DNA from: DASXUX01 sp036504595
Lineage (GTDB): Bacteria > Planctomycetota > SZUA-567 > H5-PLA8
DNA: 64,000 nucleotides
Assembly (NCBI GenBank): GCA_036504595.1
Contig: DASXUX010000053.1
Span: forward strand, 248,001-312,000
Reading direction: 5' to 3'
Shown here piece after piece: positions 51,061-60,227 of the stretch. A program made the translations under genes and the position numbers. The first letter of the stretch is position 1. Every line of letters starts with the position of its first letter. Under the pieces are notes generated by a model that was not told where the DNA came from, made no database searches, and saw only the letters and a program-made list of their open reading frames with translations.

Positions 51061-52269
51061 ATGGTTCCACAGCCGCCTGAAGATCAATCGCGCAAGCAGC
51101 CAGACGAACGTCTATCGGCACGAAAATCCAGCGCGCGACTGCGCTTTGAGGGGTTCGAGGACTTTGATCCTCTGCTGCCTCCACCCCCGCCACCGCCTCC
51201 GCCTCCTCCGCCTCCTCCACCGCCTGCGCAGGATCACGAGTCCGGGCTGAACGCCCGGCCGCCGCTGCACAGCCGTTTTCTCAACGCGCCGCCGGCGCCG
51301 CCACCCGCTCCACGGCCGCGCAGTGATTTTGCTCCTCCGCCGCCCCCTCCGCCTCCGCCACGGCCGCCCGCGCCACCCGCGCCACCCGCGTCTTCAGCGA
51401 AGGTGCCAAGTGCGGCCGCTCTGCGAGGGCGGCGCGTGGGAGAAATTCTTGCGTCGATGGACTTGCTGACGCCCGCGCAAGCGCAGACGTTCGCGGATTC
51501 GGCGCGGCTGGCCAAGGAGCCGCTGGGGCTGCATCTGGTGGGGCGTGGAGTGATCACGCCGACGCAGCTCTGCCAGGCGCTTTCGTTGCAGACGGGTTTG
51601 CCGGTCGTGGACCTCCCCGATAGCAACGTGCCGGTCGCAAAGAAATACTCAAAGCTTGCGCACCTCATGGCGCGCTTCGAAATGGTGCCCTTCAGCGAAA
51701 CGGAACAAGTGATCTGTGTTGCCTGCCGCCGGCCGCCATCGCCGCAGCGCGTTCCGGAGATCGAGAAGGCGTTCGGAAAGAAGGTGCGCGTGTGCCTGGC
51801 GGCGGACGAGCAGATCGGGCAGATCTTGAAGTCGCTCGGCCCCAGCACCACGCGGCAAAAGCGGAAGCATGCGCGCTACCGGGTGACCATGCCGATCTGG
51901 GTGCAGTTATGCGGGCCGCGCAACGAGCCGCTCTCGCCCAAACATGGCGGACAGATTCTCGACATCAGCGCCAGCGGGCTGCGCATCGAAGCGCCCGACG
52001 TCATGTTGGAGAAGATCAAGGAGCTGCGCACGACCGAGCCGAAACTGTACGTCCAGTTCTGCACGCCGCCGCTGGAAGTCGTGGGTACCTGCATCTTGCG
52101 GCACGCGCGGCGCAAGGATAGCGCGAAGAGCTGGGAGAGCCTGTGCGTGCTGGGTTTGGAACTCATCGGCGTCGCCGCGCCCGCTCGTGAAAACCTGCGC
52201 AAGATACTCGACCGCGCCGAAATCGGCGTCCGCCGCCTGGAAGTCGAATTCGGCACGGACCACCTCTAA
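51061..52269 (+). CDS. MshEN (GspE N-terminal)-PilZ protein with proline-rich head
   Basis: 402 aa; ATG 51061 with GGTGGAG 6-12 bases upstream is preferred over ATG 51025. Residues about 40-58 are an almost pure proline run, and 80-115 a second Pro/Ala-rich stretch. Residues about 130-255: GspE/MshE N-terminal type domain (GRRVGEILASMDLLTPAQAQ, EPLGLHLVGRGVITPTQLCQ, ALSLQTGLPVVDLPD), which in MshE binds c-di-GMP. Residues about 275-395: PilZ (RQKRKHARYRVTMPIWVQLC with the RxxxR, and LDISASGLRIEAPD with DxSxxG). It may therefore carry two c-di-GMP-binding modules. No ATPase domain. Probably a cytoplasmic effector linked to type IV pilus or secretion control. Confidence 0.85.
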   Translation: MVPQPPEDQSRKQPDERLSARKSSARLRFEGFEDFDPLLPPPPPPPPPPPPPPPPAQDHESGLNARPPLHSRFLNAPPAPPPAPRPRSDFAPPPPPPPPPRPPAPPAPPASSAKVPSAAALRGRRVGEILASMDLLTPAQAQTFADSARLAKEPLGLHLVGRGVITPTQLCQALSLQTGLPVVDLPDSNVPVAKKYSKLAHLMARFEMVPFSETEQVICVACRRPPSPQRVPEIEKAFGKKVRVCLAADEQIGQILKSLGPSTTRQKRKHARYRVTMPIWVQLCGPRNEPLSPKHGGQILDISASGLRIEAPDVMLEKIKELRTTEPKLYVQFCTPPLEVVGTCILRHARRKDSAKSWESLCVLGLELIGVAAPARENLRKILDRAEIGVRRLEVEFGTDHL

Positions 52270-52280
52270 CCGCAAACAAC

Positions 52281-52393
52281 AGGGTTCGGGGTTCGGGGTT
52301 CAGGGTTCAGGGTTCAGGGTTCAGGGTTCAGTGAAGGCTTTGAAGTCTTCGTTTCTAGACCCTAGACCCTGAACCCTGAACCCTGAGCCCTGC
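52281..52393. repeat. Inverted heptanucleotide array (GGGTTCA word)
   Basis: Seven GGGTTCG/GGGTTCA units (52281-52332) face CCCTAGACCCTGAACCCTGA and ACCCTGAGCCCTGCTG (52361-52393). It fills the gap between two convergent genes; complementary CCCTGAACCCTGAACCCTAT occurs at 55955-55976 and the word occurs in the ABC ATPase gene. Confidence 0.88.
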
Positions 52394-52397
52394 TGTT

Positions 52398-54185
52398 CTA
52401 CTTCGTCCGTATGTTCTGGATGGAGCCGGCTCCGACGTCGCCTTTCATCGAAAGCTTGTAGGTGACGGGCGCGTAGATTTCGTACGGCACGCCGGCGAAG
52501 AGCAGGCTGACCTGCACGAAGCGCGGCAGAACTTTCAGATGCGATTCGTCCGCTCGGCGCGTGCTGGAAATGCCTTCGGTGTCGAAGCCGAGCTGCGACA
52601 ACTTCGGATAGCTCAGCGCCACGGAGATCGTCGCGATCGTGCCTGCCGGAGCCGGGCCGGCCAACTTTGGATACTTGATGCTGATGCTCTTCAGGTGCCC
52701 GCCGGCGGGCACTTGAGCTTTTCCTTTTTCATCGACTGTCACCTTGTCCACAACGTTACCCACGCCGACGACCAGCGTATTTCCGCCGGCCGCGGCCGGA
52801 TTGAAGCCGGCGGGCAGTTCGATGCCGCCGCTGACGCCAACCTGGTCCGCCGTGTCTTTGCCGAAGGCGAACTTGCCGGTCAGCTTCTTGATCGCGACTT
52901 TGTTGTTCGTCGGCGTCGGCAGAGCTGCGGAATCTCCGGCGGCTTTCGCTCCGACGGGGACCATCTTGCGAATCTTGCCCAGTTCCTTGCCCGCATTGTC
53001 TTTCGCCACGCTGGTGGCGACCGACAGCGTCGGCGCTGTGAAGTTGCGCGTCGGCAATAGACCATCCACGGGAACGGATGCGCGGGCGAAGGCAGCGGCC
53101 ACGGCGAGAGAACTGGTGGCAACCGTGTCGTCAAAGGTGGTTGTGGCGGTCGTCGCGCCGGGGATGTTGGAGACGACGATGTTCAGTTTCGCCAGGCCGG
53201 CGGCATCGATGTTGGCCGTCGAGATCAGTCCATTCAGCGAGTTCACCGCCGACTTGTTTCCGACGACCACATAGGCATCAACGATCGCTTCCGCGCCGCC
53301 GCCGCTGATCGTCAACACGGCCCGGTACACGCCTTCGGCGTTGTAGGCGTGCGTGGTGGTGCCCTTGTTGCCGCTGATGGCGATCGAGTCCATGTGCGTG
53401 CCGTCGCCAAAATCCAGGTCTGCAGAAGGTTCACTGGTCAGATTGGCTCCCGTCACCGAAGCGCTGAAAGTGATCGTATCTCCGGCCTGCGCGGGATTCG
53501 GGGTGATGCTTACGTCGCTGACATCAATCGACGGGAACTTGCCTGAGGCGTTTTTGTTGGACAGCGGCGCGTCAAAGCGGATGCTGCCGCTTTGCGGCGA
53601 ACTTCCAGATACACTGGAGGTCACCACGGCAGTGTAGCTGCCGGCTTTGGCGTACACGTGCGTTGCGTTCGTAGACGAATCGATGTTCATTGGCGCGCTG
53701 CCGTCGCCGAAATCAATGGTTCCCGTTCCTTCGATTGTGATGAGGAACTCGATGGGATCGGCAAGCGTGCCCGTGCCATTTGGATAGGTAACCCCCAACC
53801 CAAAGACGTTGGACTGGTTGCTGTCGAACGGAACGAGATAGTTCAGCACCGCCGTGCCCAAGGTGCTGGATGAAATCGTCGGCTTGTAGCGGCCCGGCTG
53901 CGTGTACGTGTGCGCGGGCGTATCGCCGGCCTTGTACGTGACCGTCGTGCCATCCCCATAGTCGAAGCTGGTGGGAACGAAAATCCCGGTCGAGATATTC
54001 ACCGGATCGGTAATCGCATTCGCCGGGACAATGCCCACAAAGCCGCCGCCGGGCATCGACGTCATCCCGGAACGAATGCGCGCGTTCTGAGCCGCGCGGT
54101 CAGCCGCGCTGGCAGCTTGCGTGTCTGTGGTGACGAAGGCTGCGATGACTGCCGCCAGGAAAAAGGAAAGCATTGTTCGTTGCAT
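52398..54185 (-). CDS. Secreted PKD-domain protein
   Basis: 595 aa from ATG 54185 (GGGGAG 7 bases upstream), signal peptide MQRTMLSFFLAAVIAAFVTT with cleavage near TQAASA. At least three PKD/Ig-like units with the FDYGDGTTVTY, IDFGDGSAPMN and LDFGDGTHMDS strands each followed by a T-H-x-Y element (PAHTYTQPGRY, ATHVYAKAGSYTA, TTHAYNAEGVYRA). The C-terminal 200 residues are a separate beta-rich domain (AFGKDTADQVGVSGGIELPA). PKD domains are extracellular spacers or binding modules. Function unknown. Confidence 0.85.
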   Translation of the reverse strand: MQRTMLSFFLAAVIAAFVTTDTQAASAADRAAQNARIRSGMTSMPGGGFVGIVPANAITDPVNISTGIFVPTSFDYGDGTTVTYKAGDTPAHTYTQPGRYKPTISSSTLGTAVLNYLVPFDSNQSNVFGLGVTYPNGTGTLADPIEFLITIEGTGTIDFGDGSAPMNIDSSTNATHVYAKAGSYTAVVTSSVSGSSPQSGSIRFDAPLSNKNASGKFPSIDVSDVSITPNPAQAGDTITFSASVTGANLTSEPSADLDFGDGTHMDSIAISGNKGTTTHAYNAEGVYRAVLTISGGGAEAIVDAYVVVGNKSAVNSLNGLISTANIDAAGLAKLNIVVSNIPGATTATTTFDDTVATSSLAVAAAFARASVPVDGLLPTRNFTAPTLSVATSVAKDNAGKELGKIRKMVPVGAKAAGDSAALPTPTNNKVAIKKLTGKFAFGKDTADQVGVSGGIELPAGFNPAAAGGNTLVVGVGNVVDKVTVDEKGKAQVPAGGHLKSISIKYPKLAGPAPAGTIATISVALSYPKLSQLGFDTEGISSTRRADESHLKVLPRFVQVSLLFAGVPYEIYAPVTYKLSMKGDVGAGSIQNIRTK

Positions 54186-54290
54186 GGTCGTTCTCCCCAA
54201 GCTAGTAATGACCGGCACGATAGTGAGGACGCACCAGAAGTCAAAGCCTTCGCACGAGATAGGTTGGCTCTTTAGCCAACTGGCAGCCCC

Positions 54291-55826
54291 TCACTTCTCC
54301 GGCGGCTTGTTCCCCGCGCGATAGCGCGTGATCGCCTCCTTGTAGATCGGCACGTAGACCTTGTCGCGTGGCACGCAGCCGCTCGCGTATTGTCCGACCT
54401 CGTTGCCTTTGGAACGCATCAACGCGGTGCAGCACGAATCCGCGATGCAGGTCTTCTCCTTGAGCATGCGGCCGTGATCGCGCAGGTCTTTGACGAAGTC
54501 CGGATAGGCGAACGCTCCGCGCCCCACGCCGGCCAGCGTAATCTTGCCCTGCTTTACGTTGGCGGCCGCGACGTTCACCAGGAAATTCTGCAGCCAGGAA
54601 TAGCCCGTGCCGAGCATCGGTACATCCGGGAACGCCTGCTGAAGCTGCCCCGCCAGCCTGAACATGCGCGCGCAGCCGATCAACGGGTGCTCCGGCGTGT
54701 CGTACCCGTCCACCGGCGGGCGCTCAAACGGCCGTCCAAAATGCGGATTGTTGTACGGATTGGCGATCGACAGGTTGAACAAGCAGACGCCCAGATCGCG
54801 CAGCATCGCGATCACCTGCCGCGGTTCGGACAAGTCGGGCGTAAGCGGATCGTCGCGCTTCACGCCGAAGGCCCACAAGTAAGGAGTCGTATACGGCCGT
54901 GGCACGCCCACGCCGGTAGCGCCGGCCTCCGTGCCGGCCGGAGCCTGCATGTACGGCACGAAGTCGGCCATGTTCATGCGCGTAGCGATAAGCACGTCCT
55001 TGCTGACTTCGCTGCGAATGCGCCCGATGATGTTTCGCACCAGCCGCGTGCGATTTTCCAGTGAGCCGCCGTACGGCCCCGGCCGCGTGTGGCAGCCGAG
55101 TAGTTCCGACAAGAGATAGCGGTGGCACTGCTTCAGATCGAGAAAATCGAAGCCCGCCTGAACCGCCAGCTTTGCCGCGACAATAAAAGCATCTTCAATG
55201 CGCTTCAAATCGTCGTCGCTCAGAACTGGGTAGTCCGCGGGAATCGGAACTTTGCCGGGTGCCACGCTTGTGTTCGCGCCGTCCGTGTGGCGCGAACTCA
55301 AGCGTGCGAGTTCCTGCTCCGCAACCATTGTGATCGGATCGACCACCGGATCGCGCATCGCGATCAGCGGCTTGCGATAACTGTACCGCCCCGAATGTGT
55401 AAGCTGGCAGCCGACGAGCAGATCCTCGCACGCGCACGCGCCCCAGGCTTCGCGGTGCTTCTGCCGCAGGCGCTCGACCATGGCCGCGGTGGACTTCAGC
55501 GAGCCCGGATGAATCCAAAGCTGCCGCGGGTTTGCGCGCGCCTCTTCCAGCACCGCGACGGCCTCGCCCCAGATCAGCTTGCAGCCGCCGTCGCCGAAGC
55601 GTTCCCAGCGGCGCACGGTCAGTTCGCCCGGCTGTCCGTCGGGCTCCCCGTCGCAGCCTTCCATCGGATGGATCGCGAGGCGGTTGCCCACCGTGCGCCC
55701 GCCAATCTTTACCGGCTGCATCAGCACGGAGATGTCGGACTCAAAGCCAATGTCTTCACTGAGCCCTAGTTCGCGGGCCTTGGCAAGCAGTTCGTCGCTC
55801 GTTTTGAAAGTAAACCAGTTTGGCAC
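54291..55826 (-). CDS. NADH:flavin oxidoreductase, Old Yellow Enzyme family
   Basis: 511 aa. NRLAIHPMEGCDGEPDG, IWGEAVAVLEEARANPRQLW, GCQLTHSGRYSY, LAVQAGFDFLDLKQCHRYLL and ELLGCHTRPGPYGGSLENRT are the FMN-binding and substrate-site motifs of the OYE/2,4-dienoyl-CoA reductase barrel. GAFAYPDFVKDL and CIADSCCTALMRSK follow at the C-terminus. Two in-frame insertions: LARLSSRHTDGANTSVA (55262-55310, TTCGCGCC repeat) and APAGTEAGATG (REP, 54915-54940). The Cys-rich end may be a remnant of a 4Fe-4S site. It reduces activated alkenes or similar substrates with NAD(P)H; the substrate is unknown. Confidence 0.9.
   Translation of the reverse strand: MPNWFTFKTSDELLAKARELGLSEDIGFESDISVLMQPVKIGGRTVGNRLAIHPMEGCDGEPDGQPGELTVRRWERFGDGGCKLIWGEAVAVLEEARANPRQLWIHPGSLKSTAAMVERLRQKHREAWGACACEDLLVGCQLTHSGRYSYRKPLIAMRDPVVDPITMVAEQELARLSSRHTDGANTSVAPGKVPIPADYPVLSDDDLKRIEDAFIVAAKLAVQAGFDFLDLKQCHRYLLSELLGCHTRPGPYGGSLENRTRLVRNIIGRIRSEVSKDVLIATRMNMADFVPYMQAPAGTEAGATGVGVPRPYTTPYLWAFGVKRDDPLTPDLSEPRQVIAMLRDLGVCLFNLSIANPYNNPHFGRPFERPPVDGYDTPEHPLIGCARMFRLAGQLQQAFPDVPMLGTGYSWLQNFLVNVAAANVKQGKITLAGVGRGAFAYPDFVKDLRDHGRMLKEKTCIADSCCTALMRSKGNEVGQYASGCVPRDKVYVPIYKEAITRYRAGNKPPEK
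54915..54940. repeat. REP in the flavin oxidoreductase gene
   Basis: GGTAGCGCCGGC-CTCCGT-GCCGGC, read on the minus strand as PAGTEAGATG. Confidence 0.85.
55262..55310. repeat. TTCGCGCC hairpin repeat in the flavin oxidoreductase gene
   Basis: ACGCTTGTGTTCGCGCCGTC ... GGCGCGAACTCAAGCGTGCG: inner arms TTCGCGCC/GGCGCGAA and outer arms GCACGCTTG-like/CAAGCGTGC. A near-identical copy is at 35780-35825 in the gene-free island. Confidence 0.8.
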
Positions 55827-56006
55827 GCGCGTTCTTCCTAAGATTGGGTTTGCGGAAACGACGCGCCGAATTATAGCAGCCGGTTTAATCAGGGTCCAAT
55901 GGCAGCGGGGTTAGAGTTCGGGAACGGAATCGGCGGCGCTTTATCCTTTCCTGGACCCTGAACCCTGAACCCTATACCCTTCTGTCACGGAGGCTTGGAA
56001 CTGACC

Positions 56007-56552
56007 ATGAAACTTGTTCTGATCGGACTGCGTGGCAGCGGCAAATCGACGGTGGGCCCATTGCTGGCCAAGCAACTCGGCTGGACCTTTGTGGACACCG
56101 ACGGCATCATCCAGCGACGCACGGGAATGACCATTCGCGAGATTTTCGATCAAGGCGGCGAGGCGCTTTTCCGCAAGATCGAGGCGGAGGTCGTCCAGGA
56201 GTGCGCGCGCGGAGACCAGCTTGTCCTCGCCACCGGCGGCGGCGCTATCCTCAACCGCGACAGCGCGGCGGCGCTCAAAAAGGACGGCTTCGTCGTCCAT
56301 CTCAGCGCCGATCCCGCGGAGTTGTGGCGGCGCGTTTCGTGTGACGACGCCAGCGCCGCGACACGTCCACAGCTCGTCGCCGCGACCTCGGGCATCGAAG
56401 AACTTCAGAAGCTGCTGCTTGCCCGCGCCGAAATCTACGCCTCCGTGCGCGATGTCGAAGTGCACTGCGGCGGCCGCTCGCCGCAGGAGGTCGCGAATGC
56501 GATCCTGGCGCTGCTGCGGGAGCGCGGGAAGAACCACATGCCCGGGCAATAA
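56007..56552 (+). CDS. aroK: Shikimate kinase
   Basis: 181 aa. ATG 56007 with ACGGAGG about 15 bases upstream; an in-frame start 12 bases earlier is also possible. GLRGSGKSTVGPLLAKQLGW is Walker A, FVDTDGIIQRRTGMTIREIF has the Asp and Arg that hold shikimate, GEALFRKIEAEVVQE and LATGGGAILN the GGG shikimate loop. The lid arginine region is DDASAATRPQLVA. It phosphorylates shikimate at O3 in chorismate synthesis. A CCCTGAACCCTGAACCC array lies just upstream (55955-55981). No other aro gene in the window. Confidence 0.94.
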   Translation: MKLVLIGLRGSGKSTVGPLLAKQLGWTFVDTDGIIQRRTGMTIREIFDQGGEALFRKIEAEVVQECARGDQLVLATGGGAILNRDSAAALKKDGFVVHLSADPAELWRRVSCDDASAATRPQLVAATSGIEELQKLLLARAEIYASVRDVEVHCGGRSPQEVANAILALLRERGKNHMPGQ

Positions 56553-56563
56553 GGAAGCGCGCC

Positions 56564-56995
56564 ATGAAAGCCCATGATTCACCCAAGTCTCTGCACAAAG
56601 TTGTCACGTTCAAAGTCGAGTCCGAGGTCGCGGAGTTTCTCGACGCGATGCCCAACAAGTCCGAGTTCATCCGCAAAGCGCTGCTCTCCGCGTTGCTCGA
56701 ACCCTGCCCCGTCTGCAATGGCAAAGGCAGCGTTCCGCGCAGCCTGCGCCGCGATCTGGAGACGATTTTCAGCAAGCAGCAGTTGGTCCCGTGCTCATAC
56801 TGCGGCTACGATTTTCCGCTGGGAACCGAGAAAGCTCGCAAAGGCGCCGGGGATCGTGAGCGCCTGCGCCAGTACCTTGGCGGCGGCGATTTTTACTGCG
56901 ACGATTGCTTCACGAAAACTGAAACCTGCCGCGACTGCGGCCAGCACGTCGCTCATTCGCGCATGAGTTCGCACAAGAAAAACGCGCATCATTAG
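56564..56995 (+). CDS. Zinc-ribbon protein with ribbon-helix-helix-like head
   Basis: 143 aa. Residues 10-45 (HKVVTFKVESEVAEFLDAMP, NKSEFIRKALLSALL) look like a ribbon-helix-helix DNA-binding unit. Then three Cys pairs: CPVCNGKG, CSYCGYDF and CDDCFTKTETCRDCGQHVAH, with a C-terminal SRMSSHKKNAHH C2H2-like end. Likely a small DNA-binding regulator using zinc. It begins 12 bases after shikimate kinase on the same strand, so co-transcription is likely. Confidence 0.75.
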   Translation: MKAHDSPKSLHKVVTFKVESEVAEFLDAMPNKSEFIRKALLSALLEPCPVCNGKGSVPRSLRRDLETIFSKQQLVPCSYCGYDFPLGTEKARKGAGDRERLRQYLGGGDFYCDDCFTKTETCRDCGQHVAHSRMSSHKKNAHH

Positions 56996-56999
56996 TGGC

Positions 57000-57022
57000 G
57001 CAATCCTCCTGGATTGCGTTAC
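57000..57022. repeat. CGCAATCC hairpin
   Basis: GTGG followed by CGCAATCCTCCTGGATTGCG, exactly the arm of the 20401-20455 REPIN; it touches the stop codon of the TPR gene. Confidence 0.85.
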
Positions 57023-58782
57023 TCCCGTCTCTTTCGCAGCGCTCGGAGCACGGCATCGCGCCTGAAGCGCGCCTGTTCTGATGCGGGATCCAGTTGCAGC
57101 GCGATCTGCAATTCGCAGAACGCCGCTTCATAGTCGCCGCTGTCTTGCAGCGCCATTCCGAGATTCACGTGATACAGCGCAACCTGCGGGTCCAGCCGCG
57201 CCGCATGAGCGAACTCGCGCACGGCTTCCGGCAACCGGCCGGTCATCGCCAGCACGATGCCCAGATTGCTGTGAGCCATCACGTGCTCTGGTTGCAACCG
57301 CAGCGCGGCGCGCAAATGCAGCTCCGCCGGGCCTAGTTTCTGCTGTTGAGCCAACAGTGCGCCGTACGCGTTGTGCGCTTCGGGATAAACGCTTCGCAAC
57401 TGCAGCGTCTGGAGAAAATGATACTCGGCGCCCGCGAGGTCTCCGCGCTCACTGCAAACTTGCGCCATGTTGTAATGCGCGACCCACGCGTTCGGATTTT
57501 TCGCCAGCGTGTCGCTCCAGAGCGCCTCGGAGGACGCATACGTTTTCGCCAGCGTGAAGCTCACCACGCTCAGCACGAGGACTGGCAACGCGGCGCTAGC
57601 CAGTCGCAGCCTGCGTACAGGTATTCTTTCGATGACGCGCACAATCGCCCACGCCAAAGCCGTCAGAATCGGCACGCACGCCAGGTACTGATAGTGATTG
57701 CACACCAGCGCGAAGAGCATCGTGTAGAAATCGATGAAACCAAGCGCCGGCAGCAGCATTCCACCGAAGAGAAGCACGGCAGTCAGCGGCCCGCGCCCAA
57801 ACTTTTTGCGCAAGGCCCAGAAGACAATCGGCACAACCACGCACGCGGCCAGCAGCAGCCATTGCACGGGCGAGCGCGCATCGACTTGCCACTTGGGCTC
57901 GATCGCCGAAACGTTCGCGGGCCAGACGAGCTTCAGTGCGTAGAACCACAGTGCGCGCGCGGCGATGAGACAGCGCCCAACGAACGTGTAGCTCCAGTCG
58001 ATCCCCTTTGCGCCGACGTGATTTTTCTCGATCCACGTTGTCACGGCACCGATCCCCGCGCCCGCCGCCAGCCACGGCATCAGGCTCAGCCAAAGCCACG
58101 CGGCGATCCGTCCGTGCAGCCACCAGATCAGCACCAGCAGCGCCGCCGGCAAAGTCGCTGCGACCGATTTTGCCAGCAGCGCGCCCAGGAAAAAAATAAA
58201 CGCGAGGCCATACCAGCTCCAGTTCACGCGCGCGCGCGCCTGTTCGGGGCCTGCGGGTCTGAGGAACTTCAGGAAACACGCCACCGATGCGAGACACAGC
58301 AGCGTCGAAAACGTGTTCTTGAATTCGGTGATCCACGCAACGGATTCGACCTGCATCGGATGCACTGCGAAAAGAAACGCCGCCAGAAACGGCACGTGCT
58401 CCGAGACGCTGGCCGCGCCAGCCTCGCTTTTTGCCCGAAAAAGTTTCCGCAACAGCCGCCACAGCAGCAGCGCATTCGCTGCATGCAGCAACGTGGTGAC
58501 GACGTGGTACCCGAGAGTGCGAGTCCCGAAAAGTTGGTACTGCACCCAGAAGCCCGTGTTCGTCAGCGGGTAATAATGCGGGCTGGCGGCGGGCTCAAAC
58601 CAGATCTGGTAAAGTCCGTGAACCGAACGCAGCGTGCGGTTTTCGGTCACCCACTCGTTGTCGTCCCAGAGGAATTCGCCATTGAACGCCGGAGCATAGA
58701 TCGCCACCACCGCGCCGATTAGCAGCGCCGCTTTCAGCCAGCAGCGCCAGCCCATTTGGTTTGGCGAGGAGTCCGCATCCAT
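57019..58782 (-). CDS. Membrane protein with C-terminal TPR repeats (PMT/TMTC-like)
   Basis: 587 aa; ATG 58782 lies 15 bases after the stop of the upstream gene, and longer starts would run into that gene. About ten membrane helices (first LLIGAVVAIYAPAFNGEFLW). The first loop has WDDNEWVTENRTLRSVHGLY and the second TLGYHVVTTLLHAANALLLW, both typical of TMTC/GT-C type proteins with a DDxE-like motif. The last 150 residues are tetratricopeptide repeats (NPNAWVAHYNMAQVCSERGD). Such proteins act as membrane glycosyltransferases or scaffolds. The substrate is unknown. Confidence 0.82.
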   Translation of the reverse strand: MDADSSPNQMGWRCWLKAALLIGAVVAIYAPAFNGEFLWDDNEWVTENRTLRSVHGLYQIWFEPAASPHYYPLTNTGFWVQYQLFGTRTLGYHVVTTLLHAANALLLWRLLRKLFRAKSEAGAASVSEHVPFLAAFLFAVHPMQVESVAWITEFKNTFSTLLCLASVACFLKFLRPAGPEQARARVNWSWYGLAFIFFLGALLAKSVAATLPAALLVLIWWLHGRIAAWLWLSLMPWLAAGAGIGAVTTWIEKNHVGAKGIDWSYTFVGRCLIAARALWFYALKLVWPANVSAIEPKWQVDARSPVQWLLLAACVVVPIVFWALRKKFGRGPLTAVLLFGGMLLPALGFIDFYTMLFALVCNHYQYLACVPILTALAWAIVRVIERIPVRRLRLASAALPVLVLSVVSFTLAKTYASSEALWSDTLAKNPNAWVAHYNMAQVCSERGDLAGAEYHFLQTLQLRSVYPEAHNAYGALLAQQQKLGPAELHLRAALRLQPEHVMAHSNLGIVLAMTGRLPEAVREFAHAARLDPQVALYHVNLGMALQDSGDYEAAFCELQIALQLDPASEQARFRRDAVLRALRKRRE

Positions 58783-58796
58783 CAGCTCTGCGTCCG

Positions 58797-59939
58797 TCAC
58801 ACTTTTGCGAAGGCCTGTTCCAGGTCCGCGATCAGGTCGTCGAGGTGTTCGATGCCCGTCGAGACGCGGATCAGATTCTGCGTGATCCCCACCGCGCGCC
58901 GCACGTCCTCCGGCATCGACACATGCGTCATCGACCACGGATGCTCGATCAGCGACTCTACGCCGCCCAGGGATTCGGCGAGCGTGAAGAGATGCACGCC
59001 GCCGAGCAGCCGGAACGCTTCCTCCTGCCCGCCTTTCACGCGGAACGAAAACGTTCCGCCAAAGCCGGTCATCTGTTTGAGCGCCAGCGCGTGCTGCGGA
59101 TGCGATTCGAGCCCCGGATGCAGAACGTTTTCAACCTTCGGATGTTTCGCCAGCCAGCGCGCCAGCCCCAGCGCGTTCTTGTTGTGAGCGTCCATGCGCA
59201 CGGGCAGCGTCTTCACGCCGCGCAAAACAAGGAAGCAGTCCTGCGGGCCGGCGCACGTTCCCATCGCGTTCTGCAAAAATTTCATTTTTTCGGCCAGGGC
59301 CGGATCTTTCACGATCACCGCGCCGCCGACCACATCCGAATGCCCGTTGATGTACTTCGTCGTCGAATGCACGACGATGTCGAAGCCCAGATCCAGCGGC
59401 CGTTGAAAGTACGGCGAAAGGAACGTATTGTCGCAGATCGTTGTGATCTTCTGCGGCCGGGCGATATCGGCGATCGCCTTCAGGTCGAGCAAGTTCATCA
59501 GCGGATTGGTCGGCGTTTCCGTCCAGATCGCGCGCGTGTTGGGGCGAATCGCTTTCTTCAGCGCCGCCAGATCGCGCAGATTGACGAATTCCAGCGCCAC
59601 GCCGTTCTTCGCGATGACTTGGATGAGCAGCCTGTACGTTCCGCCGTAGATGTCGTCGTGAACGATCACGTGATCGCCCGGACCATACTGCTGCAGGACG
59701 GTCGCCTCGGCCGCCATGCCTGTCGCGAACGCAAATCCGTGCGTGCCGCCTTCCAGAGCCGCGAGGCAATCTTCGAGCGCCTTGCGCGTCGGATTTCCGC
59801 TGCGCGAATAGTCGAACGGCCCCGGCTGATTGACTCCCTTGAATGCAAACGTCGAAGTCTGGTAAATCGGCGTCATCACCGCTCCGTACGCCGGATCAGG
59901 CTTCTGCCCCGCATGAATCGCCAACGTCTCAAATCGCAT
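58797..59939 (-). CDS. Cystathionine gamma-synthase/lyase-type PLP enzyme
   Basis: 380 aa; ATG 59939 with AGGAG 6 bases upstream. YGAVMTPIYQTSTFAF, YSRSGNPTRKALEDCLAALE, GGTHGFAFATGMAAEATVL, WTETPTNPLMNLLDL, DNTFLSPYFQRPLDLGFDIV, STTKYINGHSDVVGGAV (PLP Lys in TTKY) and AMGTCAGPQDCFLVLRGVKT are Cys/Met-metabolism PLP enzyme motifs. The family includes metB, metC and mccB; sequence reading cannot decide between synthase and lyase. Cytoplasmic trans-sulfuration is likely. It precedes the TPR membrane gene by 14 bases. Confidence 0.92.
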   Translation of the reverse strand: MRFETLAIHAGQKPDPAYGAVMTPIYQTSTFAFKGVNQPGPFDYSRSGNPTRKALEDCLAALEGGTHGFAFATGMAAEATVLQQYGPGDHVIVHDDIYGGTYRLLIQVIAKNGVALEFVNLRDLAALKKAIRPNTRAIWTETPTNPLMNLLDLKAIADIARPQKITTICDNTFLSPYFQRPLDLGFDIVVHSTTKYINGHSDVVGGAVIVKDPALAEKMKFLQNAMGTCAGPQDCFLVLRGVKTLPVRMDAHNKNALGLARWLAKHPKVENVLHPGLESHPQHALALKQMTGFGGTFSFRVKGGQEEAFRLLGGVHLFTLAESLGGVESLIEHPWSMTHVSMPEDVRRAVGITQNLIRVSTGIEHLDDLIADLEQAFAKV

Positions 59940-60227
59940 AGCTTCTCCTGTTAATTCAATCTGTTCGCCCGAAAGGAGCATAGCCGCTCGAACGGCCCCT
60001 GAATAGTGAACTCGGCCCGAGATGCTTGGCCACTAGCACAATCTCCCTGGATTGCGCGCTGTTCGGTTCCCCTCTCCACCGCGAGGGAGAGGGGTTAGGG
60101 GTGAGGGGGCCGCTCGAAAGCCATCGCCCCTGTTGCACCGCCCGCCCCCGTACTCGTTTTCAGCGCACCGCCGCTTGCGCAAAAAACTCCGCGCGTTAGG
60201 GTGAGAAACTCAGAATAGGGACAACCC
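59940..60227. other. Intergenic region with CGCAATCC-like and CCCTCTCC repeats
   Basis: CACAATCTCCCTGGATTGCG (60038-60057) is a decayed CGCAATCC hairpin. CCCCTCTCCACCGCGAGGGA and GAGGGGTTAGGGGTGAGGGG (60066-60105) is the kin of the mutS block phrase. Both promoters of the diverging genes presumably lie here. Confidence 0.5.
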
